Assembly (NCBI RefSeq): GCF_029892485.1
Contig: NZ_JARXVG010000004.1
Location: 372,001-436,000 of the forward strand
Direction: 5' to 3'
Origin: Variovorax boronicumulans
Lineage (GTDB): Bacteria > Pseudomonadota > Gammaproteobacteria > Burkholderiales > Burkholderiaceae_C
Length of the DNA: 64,000 bases
The position numbers were made by a program, and so were the translations under genes. Below are positions 25,908 to 33,882 of this stretch, one piece after another. How positions within the stretch are numbered: position 1 is the stretch's first letter; every line of letters starts with the position of its first letter. Under the pieces are notes generated by a model that made no database searches, had not been told where the DNA came from, and saw only the letters and a list, made by a program, of their open reading frames with translations.

Positions 25908-26384
25908 CTACTTCGCCAGGTGCCCCAGCGGCAACGCACTGCTCGCCTTCACCTCCCCCAGCGAAAAGCTCGTATGAAGGTCCTTCACATTCGGCAGGTT
26001 CATCAGGTGCTGCCGCGCGAAGGCCGAAAAACCGTTCAGGTCCTGCGCCACCACCTGCAGCTCGAAGGTGCCGGTGCCGCTGATGTAGTGGCAGGCCACC
26101 ACTTCGGGCATCTTGCGGATCGCGTCTTCGAGCTTGCGCGTGGCCTCGTTGGTGACGCGCTCGGTGTCCACGCGCACGAAAGCGAGCACGCCCAGCCCGA
26201 TCTTGTGGCGGTCGATCTCGGCGCGGTAGCCCTTGATGAAGCCGGACTCCTCCAGCGCGCGCACCCGGCGCCAGCAGGGCGCGGCCGAGAGCCCCACGCG
26301 CTGCGCAAGCTCGGCATTCGTGAGGCGTCCGTCGGCCTGCAGTTCTTGCAGGATTGCGAGGTCGAACTTGTCAATGCTTTCCAT
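25908..26384 (-). CDS. Lrp/AsnC family regulator divergent from indolepyruvate oxidoreductase
   Basis: A 158-residue Lrp/AsnC regulator. It has an N-terminal winged helix (about residues 1-60, FDLAILQELQADGRLTNAELAQRVGLS) and a RAM domain (about 65-150) containing ACHYISGTGTFELQVV. ATG 26384 (MESIDKFDL) is the family-typical start. It is transcribed away from the fused indolepyruvate ferredoxin oxidoreductase gene, with 179 bases between starts. This is a familiar pairing in proteobacteria and suggests control by an aromatic amino acid or its 2-oxoacid. It is the second of three Lrp genes facing a metabolic enzyme in this window. Confidence 0.88.
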   Translation of the reverse strand: MESIDKFDLAILQELQADGRLTNAELAQRVGLSAAPCWRRVRALEESGFIKGYRAEIDRHKIGLGVLAFVRVDTERVTNEATRKLEDAIRKMPEVVACHYISGTGTFELQVVAQDLNGFSAFARQHLMNLPNVKDLHTSFSLGEVKASSALPLGHLAK

Positions 26385-26563
26385 GAGGGCCGATATTAAG
26401 CAAGATTCTTTCTGGAAGCGGGTTTTTCGGGGCAAAGAACGCAAACACCTGTCGCGGACCCCGGCATACACTTTGCGTGATCATGGGCTCGCGCCCTACC
26501 GGGCACAGACCCACAGCCAATCAGCCAGGCCCACAAGGCCCTGCCAATACGGAGACAGACAAC

Positions 26564-29500
26564 ATGAACGCCCCGCTGCCCGAGCACATTCGCCGCGCGC
26601 TAGAGACCGTCACGCTCGACGACAAGTATTCCCTGGACTACGGCCGCGCCTTCATGAGCGGCGTGCAAGCCCTCGTGAAGCTGCCGATGCTGCAGCAGCT
26701 GCGCGACAAGCAGGCCGGCAAGAACACCGCCGGCTTCATCAGTGGCTACCGCGGCTCCCCGCTCGGCGGCTACGACCAGGCGCTGTGGAAAGCCAGCAAG
26801 TTCCTCAAGGAACAGAACATCGTCTTCCAGCCGGGCGTGAACGAAGAGCTGGCAGCCACTGCGCTCTGGGGCACCCAGCAACTCGGCTTTTCGCCCGCCG
26901 GCACCAACAAGTTCGACGGCGTCTTCGGCATCTGGTACGGCAAGGGCCCGGGCGTGGACCGCTGCTCCGATGTCTTCAAGCACGCCAACATGGCGGGCAC
27001 CACCGAATTCGGCGGCGTGATCGCGGTCGCCGGCGACGACCACATCTCCAAGAGCAGCACGGCCGCGCACCAGAGCGATCACATCTTCAAGGCCTGCGGC
27101 ACACCGGTGTTCTTTCCGACCAGCGTGCAGGAAATCCTGGACCTGGGCATTCACGCCTTTGCGCTGAGCCGCTTCTCGGGCGTGTGGTCGGGCATGAAGA
27201 CGATCCAGGAAATCGTGGAGTCGAGCGCCACGGCGATGATCGACCCCGAGCGCGTCGAGATCGTCATTCCCACCGACTTCGAAATGCCGCCCGGCGGCCT
27301 GCACATCCGCTGGCCCGACCATGCGCTGGAGCAGGAAGCCCGGCTCATGCACTACAAGTGGTACGCCGCGCTCGCCTACATCCGCGCCAACCGGCTGAAC
27401 CACAACGTGATTCAAGGTCCGAACGACCGCTTCGGCATCATGGCCAGCGGCAAGGCCTTCAACGACACGCGCCAGGCGCTGCTGGACCTGGGGCTCGACG
27501 ACGCGGCCTGCCGCCAGCTGGGCATCCGCCTGCACAAGGTGGGCGTGGTGTGGCCGCTGGAAGCGCAGCTCACGCGCGAATTCGCCACCGGCCTGCAGGA
27601 AATCCTGGTGGTCGAAGAGAAGCGCCAGGTCATCGAATACCAGCTCAAGGAAGAGCTCTACAACTGGCGCCCCGACGTGCGCCCCAACGTGGTCGGCAAG
27701 TTCGACGAAGGCGAAGTGCACGCGGCCGAGGGTTACTCCGGCGGCGAATGGTCGATGCCCAACCCAACCGCGCACACGCTGCTGCGCGCCAACGCCGACC
27801 TGAACCCCGCGCTCATCGCCAAGGCGATCGCGCTGCGCCTCAAGAAGACCGGCCTCCTGGCCGCGGCCGGCGCCGACATGACGGCGCGCATCGACGCGCA
27901 ACTCGCCATCCTCGAAGCCAAGGAGCGCTCGATGGTGGTGCAGCAGGCCTCCACCAGCGTGGCCGACGCCACGCGCCAGCCGTGGTTCTGCTCGGGCTGC
28001 CCGCACAACACCAGCACCGTGGTGCCCGAAGGTTCGCGCGCGATGGGCGGCATCGGCTGCCACTTCATGGCGACCTGGATGGACCGCTCCACCATCGGCT
28101 TCACGCAGATGGGCGGCGAGGGCGTGCCATGGGTGGGCCAGCAGCCCTTCACGACCGACCAGCACATCTTTGCGAACCTGGGCGACGGCACGTACTTCCA
28201 CAGCGGCCTGCTCGCCATTCGCCAGAGCATCGCGGCGGGCGTGAACATCACCTACAAGATCCTCTACAACGACGCGGTCGCGATGACCGGCGGCCAGCAG
28301 GTCGGCGAGCGCCCCGAAGGCCACTCGGTGCTGCAGATCGCGGAGAGCCTGCATGCCGAGGGCGCGAAGAAGGTCGTGATCGTCACCGACGAGCCCGAGA
28401 AGTACGAGGGCGTCTCGATTCCGGGCGACCACGTGCAGGTGAAGCACCGCGACCTGCTGGACGAGATCCAGCGCGAGTTCCGCGCCATGGCCGGCACCAC
28501 GGCCATCATCTACGACCAGACCTGCGCCACCGAGAAGCGCCGCCGCCGCAAGCGGGGCACGGCCGTCGATCCGGCCAAGCGCGTGGTCATCAACGAGCTG
28601 GTGTGCGAAGGCTGCGGCGACTGCAGCGTGCAGAGCAACTGCCTCTCGGTGGAGCCGCTGGAAACCGAATTCGGCCGCAAGCGCACCATCAACCAGAGCA
28701 GCTGCAACAAGGACATGAGTTGCCTGAAGGGCTTCTGCCCGAGCTTCGTGACCGTCGAAGGCGGCCAGCTCAAGAAGAAGAGCAAGAGCAAGGGCGCCAC
28801 GCCCGCCGAGTTCGGCCTGATGCCCGAGCCGGTGATTCCGTCGCTGGACGGCGGCAAGGTCTGGGGCGTGGTGGTGGCGGGCGTCGGCGGCACCGGCGTC
28901 ATCACCATCGGCCAGCTGCTCGGCATGGCCGCGCACATCGAGGCCAAGGGCATCGTCACGCAGGACGCGGCCGGCCTCGCGCAAAAGGGCGGCGCCACCT
29001 GGAGCCACGTGCTCATCGGCGACACGCAGGACGACATCCGCACCACGCGCGTCGGCACCGCGGCGGCCGACCTGATCCTGGCCTGCGATCCGCTGGTCAC
29101 GGTCAACGGCGAAACCATGGCGCGCATGCGCGAAGGGCGCACGCACGTGGCGCTCAACAGCCACAGCTCGCCGACGGCCGCCTTCGTGCGCAACGCCAAC
29201 TGGCAGAACCCCGAAGACGCCTGCGCCGCCGAGATCGCGCGTGCCGTGGGCATCGACGGCATCGGCACCTTCGACGCCGATGCGGCCGCCACCACGCTGA
29301 TGGGCGACAGCATCTACGTCAACCCGGTGATCCTGGGCTACGCCTGGCAAAAGGGCTGGCTCCCGCTGGCGCACGAGTCGCTGATGCGCGCCATCGAGCT
29401 CAACGCCGTGGCCATCGAGAACAACAAGACCGCCTTCGAATGGGGCCGCCAGGCGGCCGTTCGCCCCGAGGAACTGCAAAAGCGCGTGCGCCCGGGCCAG

Positions 29501-30175
29501 GTCATCGAGTTCAAGAAGCGCGAGACCGTCGAGATCCTGGTGGCACGCCGCGCCGAGTTCCTGACCGGCTACCAGAACGCCGCCTACGCCGAGGAATACA
29601 GGCAGTTCGTCGCCAAGGTGCAGCAGGCGGAATCGTCGCTGGCCGGCAAGACGGCGCTCACCGAAACGGTGGCGCGCTACCTGTTCAAGCTGATGGCGTA
29701 CAAGGACGAATACGAAGTCGCGCGCCTGCACACCGACCGTTCGTTCCTCGACCGTGTCGAAGGCATGTTCGAAGGCGACTACAAGCTGAACTACCACCTT
29801 GCGCCGCCCATCATTGCGAAGAAGAACGCCAAGGGCCAGTTGCAGAAGCAGAAGTTCGGCCCCTGGATGCTCACGGGCTTCCGCTTCCTCGCGAAGCTCA
29901 AGGGCCTGCGCGGCACGGCGCTCGACATCTTCGGCCGCACCGAAGAGCGCAAGACCGAGCGCGCGCTGATCACCGAGTACCGCGCGAGCATCGACGAGGT
30001 GATCGGCGCGCTGCGCGCCGACAACCACGCGCTGGCTCTGGAGATCGCGAGCCTGCCCGAGCAGATCCGCGGCTACGGGCATGTGAAGGAGCGCAACCTG
30101 GTGGCGGCGCGTACGCGCTGGAGCGAGCTGATGGCCAGGTGGCGCAACCCGCAGGGGCAGCGCGCGGCGGCCTGA
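26564..30175 (+). CDS. fused indolepyruvate ferredoxin oxidoreductase
   Basis: A 1203-residue single-chain 2-oxoacid:ferredoxin oxidoreductase of the proteobacterial indolepyruvate type. The N-terminal ThDP pyrimidine-binding part (GFISGYRGSPLGGYDQAL, about residue 57) is followed by the ThDP-binding part with SGCPHNTST (about 476), GIGCH (about 495) and GDGTYFHSG (about 539). A Cys-rich region carries CEGCGDC (about 680) and further cysteines to about 725. The gamma-type domain begins GVGGTGVITIG (about 772), and a DUF6537-like tail starts near 965. It oxidatively decarboxylates aryl 2-oxoacids to acyl-CoA. GGAGA precedes ATG 26564. Terminator at 30200. Confidence 0.9.
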   Translation: MNAPLPEHIRRALETVTLDDKYSLDYGRAFMSGVQALVKLPMLQQLRDKQAGKNTAGFISGYRGSPLGGYDQALWKASKFLKEQNIVFQPGVNEELAATALWGTQQLGFSPAGTNKFDGVFGIWYGKGPGVDRCSDVFKHANMAGTTEFGGVIAVAGDDHISKSSTAAHQSDHIFKACGTPVFFPTSVQEILDLGIHAFALSRFSGVWSGMKTIQEIVESSATAMIDPERVEIVIPTDFEMPPGGLHIRWPDHALEQEARLMHYKWYAALAYIRANRLNHNVIQGPNDRFGIMASGKAFNDTRQALLDLGLDDAACRQLGIRLHKVGVVWPLEAQLTREFATGLQEILVVEEKRQVIEYQLKEELYNWRPDVRPNVVGKFDEGEVHAAEGYSGGEWSMPNPTAHTLLRANADLNPALIAKAIALRLKKTGLLAAAGADMTARIDAQLAILEAKERSMVVQQASTSVADATRQPWFCSGCPHNTSTVVPEGSRAMGGIGCHFMATWMDRSTIGFTQMGGEGVPWVGQQPFTTDQHIFANLGDGTYFHSGLLAIRQSIAAGVNITYKILYNDAVAMTGGQQVGERPEGHSVLQIAESLHAEGAKKVVIVTDEPEKYEGVSIPGDHVQVKHRDLLDEIQREFRAMAGTTAIIYDQTCATEKRRRRKRGTAVDPAKRVVINELVCEGCGDCSVQSNCLSVEPLETEFGRKRTINQSSCNKDMSCLKGFCPSFVTVEGGQLKKKSKSKGATPAEFGLMPEPVIPSLDGGKVWGVVVAGVGGTGVITIGQLLGMAAHIEAKGIVTQDAAGLAQKGGATWSHVLIGDTQDDIRTTRVGTAAADLILACDPLVTVNGETMARMREGRTHVALNSHSSPTAAFVRNANWQNPEDACAAEIARAVGIDGIGTFDADAAATTLMGDSIYVNPVILGYAWQKGWLPLAHESLMRAIELNAVAIENNKTAFEWGRQAAVRPEELQKRVRPGQVIEFKKRETVEILVARRAEFLTGYQNAAYAEEYRQFVAKVQQAESSLAGKTALTETVARYLFKLMAYKDEYEVARLHTDRSFLDRVEGMFEGDYKLNYHLAPPIIAKKNAKGQLQKQKFGPWMLTGFRFLAKLKGLRGTALDIFGRTEERKTERALITEYRASIDEVIGALRADNHALALEIASLPEQIRGYGHVKERNLVAARTRWSELMARWRNPQGQRAAA

Positions 30176-30199
30176 TTCTTCAGCGGTTTCAGCCTTCGA

Positions 30200-30228
30200 A
30201 GAGCGCCCTATGGGCGCTCTTTGCTATT
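30200..30228 (+). terminator. rho-independent terminator after the indolepyruvate oxidoreductase gene
   Basis: A perfect 9-bp stem, AGAGCGCCC (30200-30208) and GGGCGCTCT (30212-30220), with a three-base TAT loop is followed by TTGCTATT. It lies 25 bases after the stop codon and before the yajC leader. Confidence 0.75.
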
Positions 30229-30460
30229 CAAAACGTAGCAAAGAACGGCCGCGCCGGATACCCGGAAAGCCCTCCCCGCCGCGCCGGATAAGCCGGTAAA
30301 AGGCCGCTTCGCCCCGAATACAATGCCCGGTGCTGTGCGCGGCCAAGCCCCGCCGAGCTTTTGACTTGCGGCCCGTTTTCGCGTGGCCGTCCAGAGATGG
30401 AATGGCAGGCCCGGCCCGCATTCCCCTCGCTTTCTTCTCTTCCCTCTGCTGGAGACTCTC

Positions 30461-30793
30461 TTGTTCATTTCCTCTGCTTTCGCCCAGACCGCGCCCGCAG
30501 CCGCCGGCGGCGGCGACATGTTGTCCTCGCTCGGCAGCATGCTGCCCCTGGTGCTGATGTTCGTGGTGCTGTATTTCGTCATGATCCGCCCGCAAATGAA
30601 GCGCCAGAAGGAAGCCCGCGCCATGATCGAAGCCCTGGCCAAGGGTGACGAAGTCGCAACGGCCGGCGGCGTGCTCGGCAAGATCACCTCGATCGGCGAC
30701 CAGTACCTCGGCCTCGAGATCGCCAACGGCATCGAGATCAAGATCCAGCGCAGCGCTGTGGTGCAGGTCCTGCCCAAGAGCGCCGTCAAATAA
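30461..30793 (+). CDS. yajC: preprotein translocase subunit YajC
   Basis: A 110-residue single-span membrane protein that partners SecDF at the SecYEG translocon. The hydrophobic segment MLPLVLMFVVLYFVMI (about residues 26-41) is followed by RPQMKRQKEARAMIEAL and the cytoplasmic domain (GDEVATAGGVLGKI). I start it at TTG 30461, giving MFISSAFAQTAPA with GGAG seven bases upstream; the in-frame ATG at 30383 would add an unlikely 26-residue polar leader. A TACAAT hexamer about 140 bases upstream (30318) may be a -10 element. secD follows after 79 bases. Confidence 0.9.
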   Translation: MFISSAFAQTAPAAAGGGDMLSSLGSMLPLVLMFVVLYFVMIRPQMKRQKEARAMIEALAKGDEVATAGGVLGKITSIGDQYLGLEIANGIEIKIQRSAVVQVLPKSAVK

Positions 30794-30872
30794 AAGCGTG
30801 AGCTGATCCTTGCGCTTTGCGGCGCAGGGCCCCAATTCACGCCGTGTTCCGTTTCTGAAAAGCGCTTTTCAC

Positions 30873-32765
30873 ATGAACCGTTACCCGGTCTGGAAGTACT
30901 CGATCATCGTGATCGTGCTGCTCGTGGGGCTCATCTACGCCCTGCCCAATTTCTTCGGCGAGTCGCCTGCGGTGCAGGTGTCGGCGGCCAAGTCCACCAT
31001 CAAGATCGATGCGTCGACGCAGGCCCGGGTCGAGGGCGTGCTCAAGGCGGCGGGCCTCGCGCCCGACCTGCTGACGCTCGAGCCGACCGCCGTGCGGGCG
31101 CGCTTCGTCACCACCGACGACCAGATCAAGGCGCGCGATGCACTGCAGCAGGCGCTGGTGCCGAACGCGGACGAGGCCTCCTATGTGGTGGCGCTGAATC
31201 TCGTGTCGCGCTCGCCCCATTGGCTGACTGCGCTGCATGCCTTCCCGATGTACCTGGGCCTGGACCTGCGCGGCGGGGTCGATTTCCTGCTGCAGGTCGA
31301 CATGCGCGGCGTGCTGGACAAGAAGGCCGAGTCCTTCGCCGGCGACATCCGCGCGGCCCTGCGCGACAAGAAGGTGCGCGGCAGCGCGGTGAACCGCAAC
31401 GGGCAGACCGTCGAGATCACGCTGCGCGACGCCGCCAGCCTCGAGATCGCCCGGCGCCTCCTGCAGGACCAGATGCCCGACCTGAGCACCGTCGAGAGCC
31501 AGCAGGGCACCGAGTCGCGCATCGTGGCCAGCATCAAGCCCGAAGCGGCGCGCCGCTTCCAGGACGCGGCGCTCAAGCAGAACGTGACCACGCTGCACAA
31601 CCGGATCAACGAACTCGGCGTGGCCGAGCCGGTGATCCAGCAGCAGGGCATCGACCGCATCGTCGTGCAGCTGCCCGGCATGCAGGACCCGGCCCAGGCC
31701 AAGACGATCATCGGACGCACCGCCACGCTCGAGATGCGCCTGGTGGACGAAAGCGCCGAAGGCCGCGCGGCCGAGCAAGGCACGGGGCCGGTGCCATTCG
31801 GCTCCGAGAAATTCCTCGACCGCTCGGGCCGCGCCGTGATCGTGAAGAAGCAGGTGCTGGTCACCGGTGAGAACCTCACCGATGCGCAACCCGGCTTCGA
31901 GCAGCAGACCAACCAGCCCAAGGTCGACCTGACCATGGACTCGAAGGGCGGCAACATCATGAAGCAGGTCAGCATCGAGAACTACAAGAAGCGCATGGCC
32001 ATGCTGATCTTCGAGAAGGGCAAGGGCGAAGTGCTCACCGCTCCCTCGATCAACGGCGAGCTCGGCAACCGCTTCCAGGTCTCCGGCGCGATGACCGTGA
32101 GCGAGGCCAACGACCTCGCGCTGCTGCTGCGCGCCGGCTCGCTGGCCGCGCCGATGGAAATCATCCAGGAACGCACCATCGGCCCGACGCAGGGCGCGGA
32201 GAACATCAAGAAGGGCTTCGACAGCGTGATGTACGGCTTCGCCGCGATCATGGTGTTCATGTGCCTCTACTACGCGCTGTTCGGCGTGTTCTCGTCGATC
32301 GCGCTGGCGGTCAACCTGATGCTGCTGGTGGCGATCCTCTCGATCCTGCAGGCCACGCTCACACTGCCCGGCATTGCGGCCATGGCGCTGGCCATCGGCG
32401 TGGCCATCGACTCGAACGTGCTGATCAACGAGCGCGTGCGGGAAGAGTTGCGCAACGGGGCGTCGCCGCAGGCGGCGATCCATGCGGGCTACGAGCGCGC
32501 ATGGGGCACCATTCTCGATTCCAACGTGACCACGCTGATCGCGGGCATCGCGCTGCTGGCCTTCGGCTCGGGCCCGGTGCGCGGCTTTGCAGTGGTGCAC
32601 TGCATCGGCATCGTCACCTCGATGTTCTCGGCCGTGTTCTTCTCGCGGGGCCTGGTGAATTTCTGGTACGGCCAGAAGAAGAAGCTCAAGAGCGTGTCGA
32701 TCGGCACGGTCTGGCGTCCAAAGACCGATGGCACCGATGCCATGGTCGTGGCCGAAACCAAATAA
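30873..32765 (+). CDS. secD: protein translocase subunit SecD
   Basis: A 630-residue RND-type membrane protein that, with SecF, uses the proton gradient to help pull preproteins across the membrane. The first helix is at about residues 9-27, followed by the large periplasmic P1 domain with the D1 motif LGLDLRGGVDFL. Five more helices lie in the C-terminal third (VMYGFAAIMVFMCLYYALFG onward). The D4-type motif is in AIGVAIDSNVLINERVREEL. ATG 30873 (MNRYPVWK) is the usual betaproteobacterial start. It sits between yajC and secF in the standard order. Confidence 0.96.
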   Translation: MNRYPVWKYSIIVIVLLVGLIYALPNFFGESPAVQVSAAKSTIKIDASTQARVEGVLKAAGLAPDLLTLEPTAVRARFVTTDDQIKARDALQQALVPNADEASYVVALNLVSRSPHWLTALHAFPMYLGLDLRGGVDFLLQVDMRGVLDKKAESFAGDIRAALRDKKVRGSAVNRNGQTVEITLRDAASLEIARRLLQDQMPDLSTVESQQGTESRIVASIKPEAARRFQDAALKQNVTTLHNRINELGVAEPVIQQQGIDRIVVQLPGMQDPAQAKTIIGRTATLEMRLVDESAEGRAAEQGTGPVPFGSEKFLDRSGRAVIVKKQVLVTGENLTDAQPGFEQQTNQPKVDLTMDSKGGNIMKQVSIENYKKRMAMLIFEKGKGEVLTAPSINGELGNRFQVSGAMTVSEANDLALLLRAGSLAAPMEIIQERTIGPTQGAENIKKGFDSVMYGFAAIMVFMCLYYALFGVFSSIALAVNLMLLVAILSILQATLTLPGIAAMALAIGVAIDSNVLINERVREELRNGASPQAAIHAGYERAWGTILDSNVTTLIAGIALLAFGSGPVRGFAVVHCIGIVTSMFSAVFFSRGLVNFWYGQKKKLKSVSIGTVWRPKTDGTDAMVVAETK

Positions 32766-32774
32766 GAGACCGCC

Positions 32775-33728
32775 ATGGAATTCTTTCGGATCCACAAGAC
32801 CATCCCGTTCATGCGCCACGCGCTGGTGCTGAACATCGTTTCCTTCGTCACCTTTGCGCTGGCCGTGTTCTTCCTGTTCCATCGCGGGCTGCACCTGTCG
32901 GTGGAGTTCACCGGCGGCACGGTGATGGAAGTGGCCTACAAGCAGTCGGCCGACGTCGGCAAGGTGCGCGAGGTCGTCGCCAAGCTGGGCTACCAGGAGG
33001 TGCAGGTGCAGAGCTTCGGCACCTCGGTGCAGATCCGCCTGCCGGTGGCCAAGGGCATGACCTCGACCCAGCAGAGCGACCAGGTGATCGGCGCCCTGAA
33101 GGCGGTCGAGCCGACGGTGGAGCTGCGCAGCAACGAGTTCGTCGGTCCGCAGGTGGGCGACGAGCTCACCAGCAACGGCCTGAAGGCGCTCGCCATGGTG
33201 GTCATCGGCATCATGATCTACCTGGCGTTCCGCTTCGAATGGAAGTTTGCGCTGGCTACCGTGCTGGCCAACCTGCACGACGTGGTGATCATCCTGGGTT
33301 TCTTCGCCTTCTTCCAGTGGGAGTTCTCGCTGGCGGTGCTGGCGGCGGTGCTGGCGGTGCTGGGCTACTCGGTGAACGAGTCGGTCGTGATCTTCGACCG
33401 GGTGCGCGAGAACTTCCGCCGCTACCGGAAGCTGACGACGGCCGAAGTCATCGACAGCGCGATCACCTCGACCATCAGCCGCACGATCATCACGCACGGC
33501 TCCACGCAGCTGGTGGTGCTGTCGATGTTCTTCTTCGGCGGCCCGACGCTGCATTACTTCGCCCTGGCGCTGACCATCGGCATCTGCTTCGGCATCTATT
33601 CCTCGTGCTTCGTGGCCGCTGCCATCGCGATGTGGCTGGGCGTGAAGCGCGAAGACCTGATCAAGGGCGGCCCGACCAAGCGCGACGGCGAGTCCGAAGA
33701 CGACCCCAACGCCGGCGCCGTGGTCTGA
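32775..33728 (+). CDS. secF: protein translocase subunit SecF
   Basis: A 317-residue partner of SecD. It has a first helix at about residues 18-38, a periplasmic domain beginning with the conserved VEFTGGTVMEV, and five further helices. The helix 4 motif GYSVNESVVIFDRVRENFR is intact. The C-terminal helix region FALALTIGICFGIYSSCFVA is followed by a short acidic tail. It starts nine bases after secD. No terminator was recognised in the roughly 150 bases to the DUF1631 gene. Confidence 0.96.
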   Translation: MEFFRIHKTIPFMRHALVLNIVSFVTFALAVFFLFHRGLHLSVEFTGGTVMEVAYKQSADVGKVREVVAKLGYQEVQVQSFGTSVQIRLPVAKGMTSTQQSDQVIGALKAVEPTVELRSNEFVGPQVGDELTSNGLKALAMVVIGIMIYLAFRFEWKFALATVLANLHDVVIILGFFAFFQWEFSLAVLAAVLAVLGYSVNESVVIFDRVRENFRRYRKLTTAEVIDSAITSTISRTIITHGSTQLVVLSMFFFGGPTLHYFALALTIGICFGIYSSCFVAAAIAMWLGVKREDLIKGGPTKRDGESEDDPNAGAVV

Positions 33729-33882
33729 CGGATACTTCGGGGTTCGACAAAGCGGGCGGCAAGGCCGCACCGCTGTTCGCAGGCAACGCCGGGCACTGTC
33801 CACACTTGTGCGGTGGCGATTCCCGATGCAAGCTCGCGGTTGTTGCCGACGAACAGTTCCCACTGGCCTTCCCGATCCTTCA

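Noticed and set aside
26600..30082. A 1160-residue antisense frame over the indolepyruvate oxidoreductase
   Set aside because: It is a compositional shadow of the sense gene, rich in Ala, Arg, His and Val without motifs.
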